Assembly: GCF_004307995.1 (NCBI RefSeq)
Contig: NZ_SIRE01000003.1
Span: forward strand, 487,459 to 551,458
DNA length: 64,000 nucleotides
Direction of reading: 5' to 3'
Source: Paenibacillus thalictri
Lineage (GTDB): Bacteria > Bacillota > Bacilli > Paenibacillales > NBRC-103111
Position 1 is the first letter of the stretch, and each line of letters begins with the position of its first letter. The position numbers and the translations under genes are program-made. Under the pieces are notes generated by a model. The model saw only the letters and a program-made list of their open reading frames with translations, searched no databases and was not told the origin of the DNA. Below are positions 41,068-49,318 of the stretch, one piece after another.

Positions 41068-41913
41068 ATGAGCTTAAGCAAACAAGCAATCCAGCGGGGT
41101 ACGGGCAAGCTGATCGTGACTGCAATCATGTTTGGTCTTGGTTATCTCATGATTATTCCATTTCTATGGATGATTAGCACATCGTTTAAATCGCCCACCG
41201 ATGTGTTTGTTTTCCCGATTCGGTGGATTCCGGATCATATGAATTGGGAACATCATTACAAAGTGTGGTTTGGTCCATACAGCTTTGTGAAATATTATGT
41301 AAACTCGTTAAAAATTTCGATTATTTGTATGGTCGGCGGAACGTTTTTGGCTGCGTTTGCCGCATACGGGTTTGCCAAAATCGAATTTAAAGGCCGGGAA
41401 ACGTTGTTTTTGATGTATTTATCGATGATGATGATTCCGCCCCAAGTTTTATTTGTGCCCAAGTTTGTAATGTTTGATTGGATGGGCATCTACAATACGC
41501 ATTGGGCTTTGATTATTCCCGGGCTTTTTACAATCTTCGGCGTATTTATGCTGAGGCAGTTTTTTGCGGGAATTCCGAAAGATATTTCGGAATCCGCGTT
41601 AATCGACGGAGCGGGTCATTTTCGGATTTTTTGGCAGCTGATATTGCCTTTGTCCAAGCCGGCGCTTTCCACTTTGGCGATCATCGAATTTTCCTGGCAT
41701 TGGAACGATTATGAAAATGCGCTTGTGTTTTTACTGGACAAAAATTTGTATACCGTCCCTTTGGGCATGCAAAACTTTATCCTGGAGTCGAATATTGATT
41801 ATAACGGAATGATGGCGGCTGCCATGGCGGGGATCGTTCCTATGCTGCTTGTGTTCCTGATCGGCCAGAAATACATCATTCAAGGCATCTCCAGCACCGC
41901 TGTCAAAGGATAA
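41068..41913 (+). CDS. Sugar ABC transporter permease, MalG/UgpE type
   Basis: The second permease has 281 residues and six helices. Its EAA loop is ESALIDGAGHFRIFWQLILP, and the characteristic LWMISTSFKSPTDVF region is near the N-terminus. I chose the ATG at 41068 because AAAGGGGGAAC precedes it; a longer frame overlapping the first permease has no such site. It completes the importer whose binding protein is at 38717. Confidence 0.92.
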   Translation: MSLSKQAIQRGTGKLIVTAIMFGLGYLMIIPFLWMISTSFKSPTDVFVFPIRWIPDHMNWEHHYKVWFGPYSFVKYYVNSLKISIICMVGGTFLAAFAAYGFAKIEFKGRETLFLMYLSMMMIPPQVLFVPKFVMFDWMGIYNTHWALIIPGLFTIFGVFMLRQFFAGIPKDISESALIDGAGHFRIFWQLILPLSKPALSTLAIIEFSWHWNDYENALVFLLDKNLYTVPLGMQNFILESNIDYNGMMAAAMAGIVPMLLVFLIGQKYIIQGISSTAVKG

Positions 41914-41966
41914 TGTAAGGTGCGCCGCGGCTAAAGTGAATAATCGCCGGCCATATCGCCAAAAAT

Positions 41967-42018
41967 AAAAGCAGTCCCTTATCCGCGCGTTGTAACGCGG
42001 ATAAAGACTGCTTTTTTT
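41967..42018. terminator. Bidirectional terminator after the permease genes
   Basis: AAAAGCAGTC-TTATCCGCG pairs with CGCGGATAA-GACTGCTTTT. Both strands have a U-run, so it also ends the converging sleB-like gene. Confidence 0.9.
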
Positions 42019-42026
42019 AATGAGTG

Positions 42027-42680
42027 TTATTTCGCAAAAATGTGATTGCCGATCGTCACGGTTTGCGGTCTGGACCAAATCCAGGCGCTGGTCGCCGTTT
42101 TCGGATTAAAATAATATAAGGAACCGCCCGTAGGGTCCCAGCCGCGAACGGCATCTTGGGCCGCGAGATACGCTGTACTGTTCGGAGTCAGATAGTATTG
42201 GCCGTCGGCTACGGCTGTAAAAGCTCTGTTCTGGAACACGACATCGTGAATATTGTCGGGAAATTGGCCCGATGCAATCCGGTTCATCACAACCGCACCC
42301 ACCGCCACTTGGCCTTGGTATGGTTCTCCCCGCGCTTCGCTGTAAATGACCTTAGCCAGAATGTCCAATTCGCTGCGATTTAACGAATATTTTTTCAGCG
42401 CCTTCCACGTTTGCGCGCCTACATTGCCATCAACCGTTAATCCGTAATTGATTTGAAATTTGCTGACTGCGGACATCGTTTTATTTCCATATACGCCATC
42501 CAATATATCGTCATAATACCCGAGCAGCTTCAAGCGAAACTGCAAATCCCATACATCCCCGTTTGCGCTGCCCTGCGTGAGCTGCGAGGGCGCCTGCGCG
42601 TGGACGACACCGGTAAACTGACTGCCGGTAAATACGAACATAAACGCAAAAAGGATCGCGAGAGTTTTCCATGTTTTCAA
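42027..42680 (-). CDS. sleB: SleB-type spore-cortex or cell-wall hydrolase
   Basis: The 217-residue protein has a TTG start (AAAGGAGCGATCAAC upstream), a signal peptide (KTWKTLAILFAFMFVFTGSQ), a peptidoglycan-binding domain at about 40-95 (LQFRLKLLGYYDDILDGVYG) and a hydrolase_2 domain at about 105-215. The catalytic Glu is in KVIYSEARGEPYQGQVAVGA, and the Asn/Arg in VVMNR. SleB cleaves cortex peptidoglycan at germination; B. subtilis SleB is longer (about 305). It may act on the vegetative wall instead. It has its own promoter. Confidence 0.85.
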   Translation of the reverse strand: MKTWKTLAILFAFMFVFTGSQFTGVVHAQAPSQLTQGSANGDVWDLQFRLKLLGYYDDILDGVYGNKTMSAVSKFQINYGLTVDGNVGAQTWKALKKYSLNRSELDILAKVIYSEARGEPYQGQVAVGAVVMNRIASGQFPDNIHDVVFQNRAFTAVADGQYYLTPNSTAYLAAQDAVRGWDPTGGSLYYFNPKTATSAWIWSRPQTVTIGNHIFAK

Positions 42681-42704
42681 GTTGATCGCTCCTTTCGAGT
42701 TCTC

Positions 42705-42734
42705 ATTATAGGCGCCCCCCGTTGTGCCGTTCAA
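42705..42734 (-). promoter_or_regulatory. Promoter of the sleB-like gene
   Basis: On the minus strand: TTGAAC, 18 bases, TATAAT, 24 bases before the TTG start. It is close to a sigma-A consensus, so expression is not limited to a sporulation sigma. Confidence 0.65.
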
Positions 42735-42820
42735 CCTACACTTTTTGGAGAAGCGGCCTAAAACCGCGCAGCATCCGGCTTCCCGTCCCGTCGTTTCCGA
42801 CAGACGGGATTTTTGGCGTG

Positions 42821-42869
42821 CTGATAAGTTGCTGAATGAAAACTGAACGATAACTGAATGTTTGCTGAA
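42821..42869 (-). promoter_or_regulatory. Five 11-bp-phased TTCAG repeats, minus orientation
   Basis: On the plus strand CTGAT/CTGAA begin at 42821, 42832, 42843, 42854 and 42865, exactly 11 bases apart. Read on the minus strand these are TTCAGC, TTCAGT, TTCAGT, TTCAGC and ATCAGC. No -10 box lies at the position expected from the other arrays, so this may be an auxiliary or silent site facing away from the exporter operon. Confidence 0.75.
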
Positions 42870-42932
42870 AGCCATCTATCCAATAAGTATGGAAAAAACG
42901 CCAAATCCGTGCATTTTACGCCTTTTTTCATC

Positions 42933-42986
42933 TTCAGTAATCTTTCAGCCAGCGATCATGTGTGTTTCAGATTCATCGCTCATAAT
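42933..42986 (+). promoter_or_regulatory. Four 11-bp-phased hexamers plus -10 before the exporter operon
   Basis: Hexamers start at 42933 (TTCAGT), 42944 (TTCAGC), 42955 (ATCATG) and 42966 (TTCAGA). CATAAT follows at 42981-42986, 15 bases after the start of the fourth. The layout matches that before 30772. Confidence 0.78.
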
Positions 42987-43061
42987 GAAATCAACCTATA
43001 AGAAGTGAGATAAGTTGAAAATCAGCTCGTCAGCAAAAGAAATAGAGAGGGCGTTTTCGGG

Positions 43062-44726
43062 ATGAAAATGAAAAAAGGAATTATTATCGCGGTAGTGGCG
43101 GTGTTGGCATGCGGAGGCGGCACTTACACTTATTTTTACAAATATGCGAACACAACAAAAAAGCAGACCGCCGTTCAAGAAACGGTATACACGGTGAAAA
43201 AAGGCAATATCCGTTCGGTTATATCCGGAACCGCCCAACTAGAACCACAACAGCAGCAGACGATAGTGCCTCCTAAGGAAGGCATGATCAAAACGATTAA
43301 TCTGCAGCGGAATATGAACGTGAAGAAAGGCGACTTGCTGCTTGAGCTCAGCGATTCCTCGCTTGACGAGAAACTCGACTCCGCCAGACTTACGCTCAGC
43401 CAGCAGCAATCCGACTTGGCCGATCTCCAGAAGCAATATGACGCTCAAACGATTGTCGCCCCTGCAGGAGGGAAATTTATTTTAGCGACAAATGTCAGTG
43501 AAGGCGCCGGAGTGTCCAAAACGACCAAAATCGGTACGATCGCCAACAGCTCGCTGCTGACGGTAACCTTGCCTTTCTTGCAGGACGAAGCCGCGCAAAT
43601 TCACAAGGGAGATACGGTGCAGCTTACTATCGACGGATACATGCTGACGAAGACCGGGACGGTCGACTCCGTATCGTCGTCGGTGAAATCGGACAGCAAG
43701 GGTAACCGGCTGCTTGATGTTAAGATCAATATAGACAACGATGGAACAATGGATGAAGGACAAATTGTTAAAGGGACTGTCCCTAATGGCGGTATCAACA
43801 TCGAGTCCAAAGCGACGGCTGCGCTGCAATACAGAACTTCGCAGATCGTTATGGCCGGCGTTTCCGGCACTATCGACAGCTTGGACATCAAAGAGAACCG
43901 TCAGGTTAACAAAGGGGAGCGGATCGGAACGATCGTCAACGATACCCTTAAGAATGATATTACGAACAAGCAGAACCAGATCAACCAGTCGAATAAAAGC
44001 ATCGCCGATCTGGAAGACCAGCTTGAAAAGCTGAAGGTGTACGCTCCGTTTGACGGCGTGTTCTCCACCGACTTTGCCGATCAGAAGAAAAACGTGCTGA
44101 CTTCTTATCCTGTCGGAACGACGATTTCGCAAGGGGTGTCGCTGGGCGCAGTGGCCAACATGGATGTGCTTCAGCTCCCGGTCAAGGTCGATGAGCTTGA
44201 TTTGCTGAAAGTCAAGGTCGGGCAAAAAGCGGAAGTGAAGGTTGACGCGATCACCGGCAAAACCTTTACGGGCGAGGTCACCCAGCTCTCCACTGTCGGT
44301 ACGACAACCAACGGAGTAACGACCTATACGGCAGTTGTTTCTATTAAAAATGAAGGCGATTTGAAAAATGCGATGACCGCAACGGCGGATATTCTTGTCG
44401 AAGACAAGAAAAATGTGCTTGTCGCTCCGGTTGAGGCGGTTAAACAAAAAGCGGGCAAACGTATCGTTACATTGAAAAAAGCGGACGGTACGGTCGAGCA
44501 GGATCACGAGGTGCAGGTCGGCGCCAATACAAGCACGCTGGTTGAGATTACAAGCGGTTTGAGCGAAGGCGATACGATCGTCATGCAGGCGGCCAGAACG
44601 CAAACTAAAATGAATCAGCAGCAAATCGATCAAATGCGCCAACAATTCCAGCAGGGCGCCCGCGGCGGAAACAGCGGCGGTGGTGGCGGAGGCGGCGGTA
44701 TGGGCGGACCTCCCCCTGGCTTCTAA
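43062..44726 (+). CDS. Efflux periplasmic-adaptor-type protein (MacA/YknX-like), double module
   Basis: This 554-residue membrane-fusion protein is anchored by an N-terminal helix (KKGIIIAVVAVLACGGGTYT). Two lipoyl/coiled-coil modules can be read: one with IKTINLQRNMNVKKGDLLLE and another with IDSLDIKENRQVNKGERIGT, followed by coiled coil (KQNQINQSNKSIADLEDQLE) and a beta-barrel region (VLQLPVKVDELDLLKVKVGQ). YknX/MacA proteins normally have one, near 380 residues. The C-terminus ends in a Gly/Pro-rich tail. GAGAGGGCGTTTTCGGG precedes the ATG. It begins an operon with ABC ATPase and FtsX-type genes. Confidence 0.88.
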   Translation: MKMKKGIIIAVVAVLACGGGTYTYFYKYANTTKKQTAVQETVYTVKKGNIRSVISGTAQLEPQQQQTIVPPKEGMIKTINLQRNMNVKKGDLLLELSDSSLDEKLDSARLTLSQQQSDLADLQKQYDAQTIVAPAGGKFILATNVSEGAGVSKTTKIGTIANSSLLTVTLPFLQDEAAQIHKGDTVQLTIDGYMLTKTGTVDSVSSSVKSDSKGNRLLDVKINIDNDGTMDEGQIVKGTVPNGGINIESKATAALQYRTSQIVMAGVSGTIDSLDIKENRQVNKGERIGTIVNDTLKNDITNKQNQINQSNKSIADLEDQLEKLKVYAPFDGVFSTDFADQKKNVLTSYPVGTTISQGVSLGAVANMDVLQLPVKVDELDLLKVKVGQKAEVKVDAITGKTFTGEVTQLSTVGTTTNGVTTYTAVVSIKNEGDLKNAMTATADILVEDKKNVLVAPVEAVKQKAGKRIVTLKKADGTVEQDHEVQVGANTSTLVEITSGLSEGDTIVMQAARTQTKMNQQQIDQMRQQFQQGARGGNSGGGGGGGGMGGPPPGF

Positions 44727-44750
44727 AATCGGAATGGATGGTGAGCGTCG

Positions 44751-45473
44751 ATGAACATGATCAAGCTGGATAACATCAAAAAAACATACTTTCGCGGAAA
44801 CGAAGAGCTGCCGATCCTGAAATCCGTCTCGCTTTCCGTGGATGAGGGCGAATTTGTCGCCATCGTGGGTCCCAGCGGTTCGGGCAAATCTACGCTGATG
44901 AATACGATCGGACTGCTCGATGTGCCGACCTCCGGTTCCTATACCCTGGACGGCGTCGTTACGGAAAAGCTTAAGGACGACGATCTGGCAGTGCTCAGAA
45001 ACCGCAAAATCGGTTTTATATTTCAGCAGTTTAATTTGCTGCCGCGCCTTTCGGCCATTGAAAATGTCGAGCTGCCGATGATTTATCAAGGCATCCCGCG
45101 CAAAGAACGGCGCGAGCGGGCACAACAGACGCTGGAAAATCTGGGCATGGGACAGCGTTCCCACCATAAGCCCAGCGAATTATCCGGCGGACAGCAGCAG
45201 CGTGTGGCCATCGCCCGCGCTTTGGCCGTCGGACCGTCGCTGCTGCTCGCCGACGAACCTACAGGCGCGCTGGACTCCAGAACGGGTCAAGAGGTGCTGG
45301 AGCTGATGCTGCATTTGAACGAAGCAGGCAATACGATTGTGCTTATTACACATGATCTTCATATCGCGGAGAACGCCAAGCGGGTAGTTACAATCCGCGA
45401 CGGGCTGATCGTCAGCGACAGCATGAACAAGCTTGCAGTCGATCCGCAAGAGGCGGTGGTGGCACACGTATGA
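44751..45473 (+). CDS. ABC transporter ATPase, MacB/YknY/LolD type
   Basis: This 240-residue ATPase has Walker [10 protein letters not shown], signature [16 protein letters not shown], Walker [16 protein letters not shown] and H-loop LITHDL. The LolD/MacB-type ATPases energise FtsX-like permeases that act on extracytoplasmic substrates by mechanotransmission. GGATGGTGAGCGTCG precedes the ATG. Four bases overlap with the permease gene, so the two are translationally coupled. No transmembrane segment. Confidence 0.95.
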   Translation: MNMIKLDNIKKTYFRGNEELPILKSVSLSVDEGEFVAIVGPSGSGKSTLMNTIGLLDVPTSGSYTLDGVVTEKLKDDDLAVLRNRKIGFIFQQFNLLPRLSAIENVELPMIYQGIPRKERRERAQQTLENLGMGQRSHHKPSELSGGQQQRVAIARALAVGPSLLLADEPTGALDSRTGQEVLELMLHLNEAGNTIVLITHDLHIAENAKRVVTIRDGLIVSDSMNKLAVDPQEAVVAHV

Positions 45474-46645
45474 GAATGATGGAATTAATTCAAATGGCCA
45501 TGAAAACGGTCACCGCCAGCTGGATGCGGACGCTGCTCACGATGCTTGGCGTCATTATCGGCGTCGCTTCCGTCGTTACGCTTGTATCGATCGGTAAGGG
45601 CACTCAAGCGCAGATCGAAAAGCAATACGAAAATATGGGCACCAACATGATTGTCGCCAACCTGCTTGGCGTCGGGCGGGCGCAGCAGCTGGAATACAAC
45701 GATATTATGGAGCTTGAGGGATTCCCCGAGATCAGCTCGATCGCGCCGACGGTTTCATCGAGCCTGAACGTCAAATACGATACGGAACAAGATTCGTTTA
45801 CTGTGCTTGGATCGAATGAAAGATACCAATATGTACAGAAGCTGTCGATGGCGCAGGGCAGGTTCATCACCGATGCCGATCTTGATTTTCGCACCAATGT
45901 GGCTCTGCTGGGGCCCAATGTGGCCAAAACGCTGTTCGGCAGCGTGAATCCGATCGATAAAACGATTAATATCAACGGTTTACAGTTTTCCGTTGTCGGC
46001 GTATTGGCCTCCAAAGGTTCGACGACAAGCGGCACTTCGCCGGACGATATGGTTATCGTTCCGCTCACGACAGGCCAGCGCCAGCTGGGCATGGGCAGCA
46101 TCCGCACCACTTATGTGGAGGCGACGTCGAAGGACGATATTACGCAGGCGCAAGAAACGCTGACCTCTTTTTTAACCTACAAATTCAAAAGCAGCAACGG
46201 GTTCCGCTTGATGAACCAGGATCAGCTGCTTTCGGCGAGGACTGAAGCAGCCAATACGCTGACGACACAACTGGTGAGCGTCGCTTGTATCTCGCTGCTC
46301 GTCGGCGGTATCGGGATCATGAACATTATGCTGGTCACCGTAAGCGAACGGACAAGAGAAATCGGGATCCGTAAATCCATAGGCGCCCGGCGCAAAAATA
46401 TTTTGATGCAGTTTCTAGTCGAAGCCGTTGTCATAAGCGGTATGGGCGGATTGATCGGCTTGGGGCTGGGTATCTCCTTAGCCAAGCTGTGGCCGTACTT
46501 CAATAAAAGCCAAACGACGGTCGTATCGCTTGATATCAGCATGTATGCTTTTCTATTCTCGGTTCTGGTCGGTGTCATTTTTGGCCTCTATCCCGCGAAT
46601 AAAGCATCCAAGCTCAGACCGATCGATGCGCTGCGCACCGACTGA
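45470..46645 (+). CDS. FtsX/MacB-type ABC permease
   Basis: The 391-residue protein has the four-helix MacB topology: helix 1 at about 15-40 (MRTLLTMLGVIIGVASVVTL), a large extracytoplasmic domain, and three helices at the end (LVGGIGIMNIMLVTVSERTR, the FtsX core). MacB/YknZ proteins move peptides, toxins or envelope lipids rather than small drugs. The gene overlaps the ATPase gene at one end and the start of the next frame at the other. It completes a MacAB-like exporter. Confidence 0.93.
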   Translation: MRMMELIQMAMKTVTASWMRTLLTMLGVIIGVASVVTLVSIGKGTQAQIEKQYENMGTNMIVANLLGVGRAQQLEYNDIMELEGFPEISSIAPTVSSSLNVKYDTEQDSFTVLGSNERYQYVQKLSMAQGRFITDADLDFRTNVALLGPNVAKTLFGSVNPIDKTININGLQFSVVGVLASKGSTTSGTSPDDMVIVPLTTGQRQLGMGSIRTTYVEATSKDDITQAQETLTSFLTYKFKSSNGFRLMNQDQLLSARTEAANTLTTQLVSVACISLLVGGIGIMNIMLVTVSERTREIGIRKSIGARRKNILMQFLVEAVVISGMGGLIGLGLGISLAKLWPYFNKSQTTVVSLDISMYAFLFSVLVGVIFGLYPANKASKLRPIDALRTD

Positions 46646-46701
46646 TGCCGGAAAGTCAACCAGATTACACAACAGGATTATCAGGTAAACGAGGAGGTAT
46701 T

Positions 46702-48921
46702 ATGATGCATATTTCGGAAGGTAACGGTGCGAAGCGGCCCGTTTTGGTCAGAATTACTGCACTTCTGCTTGCGGTGCTCTGCATCGCGTTATATATCCCC
46801 GGCACTTCTTTTGCAGGGAAGGAAGGGGTGTTCATCAACAATTCGGTGTATTTCACGCTGGAGCAGGTTTCCATATCGAAAGCAGCCGACAGTCAGATGA
46901 TGCGCTTTAATGTGACCTTAAACAATAACGGCGAATCTTATATCGATTTCAACCGCTACGGAGTGAAAGTAACGACAGAAGCCGGAGCGGCGTATTCCGC
47001 CCAACTGAGCGAGAAAGCCGACGCGCTTTCAGCGCCGAACTCCGCGGTTCCCTACTATTTTGTCGCCAAAATTCCAGGCAATCTAACAGCCGAACAGTTG
47101 AAAGTAACGATTTTTGAGCGCAACGGCGACAGCACCCGCGATATCGGCTCGTTATCCGTAGCCAGCGCCCAAGCTTTCACCGAAAACGCTCATCAACTGC
47201 TTGTTAATTTATCCGATGTGGATTCCACATTAAAAGGAAATACGTTTATCGCTTTTCAAGCGATGCGTGCATTTGCATTCCCTCAAGACGGCAAATGGAC
47301 GGTCACGCTGGATCTGACCGCCAGTCCTTCCGGTACGGACAGCGTCACGCTGCCGACCGCGTTGAAATATTCGCTGCTGGATGGCCAAGGCCAGGCTGTT
47401 GACATGACGGCTAACGCCGTTGAAGGCAATACGATCGGTTCCGGGCAAACCAAACATATCGTGCTGAGCGCAACGATGAAAAGCTTGCCGGGAACGGATA
47501 AGCTGCAGCTGGAATTCAAGCCGGACGGCAGCACAACCAGCCTCGGTAAGCTGGCATTAGGTTCGGTGTTCCAAAATGCCAAGGCAGGGGATCGCGTTTC
47601 ATATTTGCTGCAAGGGCAAGACGGCATCACGGTTGAAGTGCAGAAAGCGGAAATTCAGCAGCAGAACGGCAAAAATCAAACCATTGCAACGGCCGTGCTG
47701 CATAACGACAGCAAACGCACCGTGCAGTCGCCTGATTTGCTGGGAGCGTTCGTATCCGCGAATGATGTGCTGACCATCAATGCATCGACAGTTGGCACGC
47801 CAAAAACATACATCGCGGCGGGAGATACGGGGGTATACCGTTTTGCTGCCGAACTGCCCGACGGCGTCAACAAAGATAATCTGCAACTGTTTGTCGCCGA
47901 AAAGCCGGCTTCGACTACAGGCAACAACACGTCGCAGACAAGCAGCAACAGCGGATCGAGCACTCAACAAACCGGAACGTCGGCAGCTGCCACGCAAACG
48001 GGCTCGACAACAAGCTCGTCGCAATCGAATTCGCAGACTTCGGGCGTAAGCTCCGGCAATACGATTCCGGTACTGGCCGCGGCTTTGCAAGACGCATTTA
48101 CGGCGGCGGGAAATTATGTCTATGTGCCGCAATACAAGATCGGCGAGCCGTTTGTATTCGACAACGCCAGCCGCTTGATCGATTCGAATCTGGAAGTTTC
48201 CGTCGTCGAGCTGAGCTCGCATACCGATTCGGAAAACGGCTTCCAAACGGCCGTCGCCAAATTCAAGCTGCTGAACAAAAGCAGCGAAACGTTAACCATT
48301 CCGGCGTTTGATACGCAGCTTACGGATGCCAGCGGCACCTCGTATCCGGGCACACGGCAAACGACGACGCTGCAGCAGCTCATCCCTAATACGGCGTACG
48401 TTTTCAGTTACACGTATATGCTGCCTCCTTCGGTAAAAGGCGATTTCAAATTGAGCATTTTGGACAATTCCAGCTCTGCCGGGGTCAAGGTGCCGATTTC
48501 CGAAAACTTGGTGACCGTGGCAGAAAGCGGCTCCGAAGATCCGACCGCGCTGCAAAAAGTCATGTCGTTTTATCCGTTTAACGTAACGGTGCAAGACTGG
48601 ACGATTTCCGCCACCTACAGCGGCAGCGCTTATAACTACAAGCTGAAACTGGGTCTGGATATTAAGAAAGTCGAGCAGGTTATTGTTGACGATTCCTTCT
48701 CCAAGCTGGAATTCGAGGTTGTCGACGCGACCAACCGTGTGCTTGGCAGCACCACGCAAGTGCTGCAGGGCGCTAACAAGCTGATCAACGGCACACAGAC
48801 GATTACGTTCGACAGCATCAAATCCGAACAGCTGGAATATCCAGTTACGATTAAAGTATACGAAGATATTACGACTTCGACAGGTACGGCAAGAAGATTG
48901 GTCGCTACCTTCTCGCAATAA
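46702..48921 (+). CDS. Large secreted protein in the exporter operon, function unknown
   Basis: ATG at 46702 follows GAGGAGG; an upstream in-frame start overlaps the permease gene and has no site. The 739-residue product has a signal peptide (VRITALLLAVLCIALYIPGT, then SFA). It is mostly beta-strand modules with repeated motifs of the type FNVTLNNNGESYIDFNRYGV and FKLLNKSSETLTIPAFDTQL, which suggests Ig-like or DUF4352-like extracellular domains. A Ser/Thr/Gln linker (about 408-455) divides it in two. No anchor was seen. Its place, 57 bases after the permease stop, suggests it works with the exporter, as substrate or partner. Confidence 0.75.
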   Translation: MMHISEGNGAKRPVLVRITALLLAVLCIALYIPGTSFAGKEGVFINNSVYFTLEQVSISKAADSQMMRFNVTLNNNGESYIDFNRYGVKVTTEAGAAYSAQLSEKADALSAPNSAVPYYFVAKIPGNLTAEQLKVTIFERNGDSTRDIGSLSVASAQAFTENAHQLLVNLSDVDSTLKGNTFIAFQAMRAFAFPQDGKWTVTLDLTASPSGTDSVTLPTALKYSLLDGQGQAVDMTANAVEGNTIGSGQTKHIVLSATMKSLPGTDKLQLEFKPDGSTTSLGKLALGSVFQNAKAGDRVSYLLQGQDGITVEVQKAEIQQQNGKNQTIATAVLHNDSKRTVQSPDLLGAFVSANDVLTINASTVGTPKTYIAAGDTGVYRFAAELPDGVNKDNLQLFVAEKPASTTGNNTSQTSSNSGSSTQQTGTSAAATQTGSTTSSSQSNSQTSGVSSGNTIPVLAAALQDAFTAAGNYVYVPQYKIGEPFVFDNASRLIDSNLEVSVVELSSHTDSENGFQTAVAKFKLLNKSSETLTIPAFDTQLTDASGTSYPGTRQTTTLQQLIPNTAYVFSYTYMLPPSVKGDFKLSILDNSSSAGVKVPISENLVTVAESGSEDPTALQKVMSFYPFNVTVQDWTISATYSGSAYNYKLKLGLDIKKVEQVIVDDSFSKLEFEVVDATNRVLGSTTQVLQGANKLINGTQTITFDSIKSEQLEYPVTIKVYEDITTSTGTARRLVATFSQ

Positions 48922-48938
48922 ACCGCCGGCAGGCGCTT

Positions 48939-48984
48939 AAAGCCGCGCTAGCAGTCCAAATGGGCCGCTAGCGCGGCTTTTGTT
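48939..48984 (+). terminator. Terminator of the exporter operon
   Basis: AGCCGCGCTAGC and GCTAGCGCGGCT form a perfect 12-base stem, followed by TTTTGTTG. Confidence 0.88.
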
Positions 48985-49243
48985 GTAATAAAAATAGCAG
49001 CCAAGAATTGCAGATGATAGGTCAAGTGGCGGACTGGCAAATAGCTGAACAAAGGGATGGGCACGGGGCGGAGAAGCGTAAGCGGCCGCTTTTGAAATCA
49101 TGGCCCGACCGTGCTCTCATCATTCAAAGGGCCATGATTTTAATTGGCGGCTCTCATCCCCTTACCACGCGCAAAGAGTAACTCAGCACACCAAATAATG
49201 CTCCAACTGCGTACGCAGTATAAGCGTATAAGAGAACCATACT
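48985..49243 (+). other. Gene-free gap with a strong hairpin, possible small RNA
   Basis: No protein gene was found here. The perfect 12-base inverted repeat AAATCATGGCCC (49095-49106) / GGGCCATGATTT (49129-49140), with a 22-base loop and TTTTAATT after it, resembles a terminator, yet the upstream operon already ends at 48984. A small RNA ending at about 49145 would explain it, but I saw no clear promoter. A 28-codon minus-strand frame (49154-49240) lacks a ribosome binding site. Confidence 0.3.
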
Positions 49244-49286
49244 TTAAGCTGGCGTTCACACTCTATTAACACACTCCTGGTATTGT
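49244..49286 (+). promoter_or_regulatory. Three 11-bp-phased hexamers plus -10 before the acidic protein gene
   Basis: TTAAGC (49244), TTCACA (49255) and TTAACA (49266) are exactly 11 bases apart. TATTGT follows at 49281-49286, again 15 bases after the last hexamer start. TTCACA and TTAACA fit the B. subtilis PhoP box pattern TT[ATC]A[CT]A. Confidence 0.7.
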
Positions 49287-49318
49287 TTGGTTGTACATCA
49301 ATTCAGGAGGCGAGCGCA

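Noticed and set aside
42783..42814. CCCGTC/GACGGG hairpin with TTTTT as a terminator
   Set aside because: It faces plus-strand transcription but the only plus-strand genes upstream already end at the bidirectional terminator near 42000; its role is unclear.
43482..45167. 561-codon minus-strand frame opposite the exporter genes
   Set aside because: It runs opposite the adaptor and ATPase genes, both of which show full family motifs; the minus frame has none.
49154..49240. 28-codon hydrophobic frame on the minus strand
   Set aside because: Hydrophobic and plausible as a microprotein, but it has no ribosome binding site.
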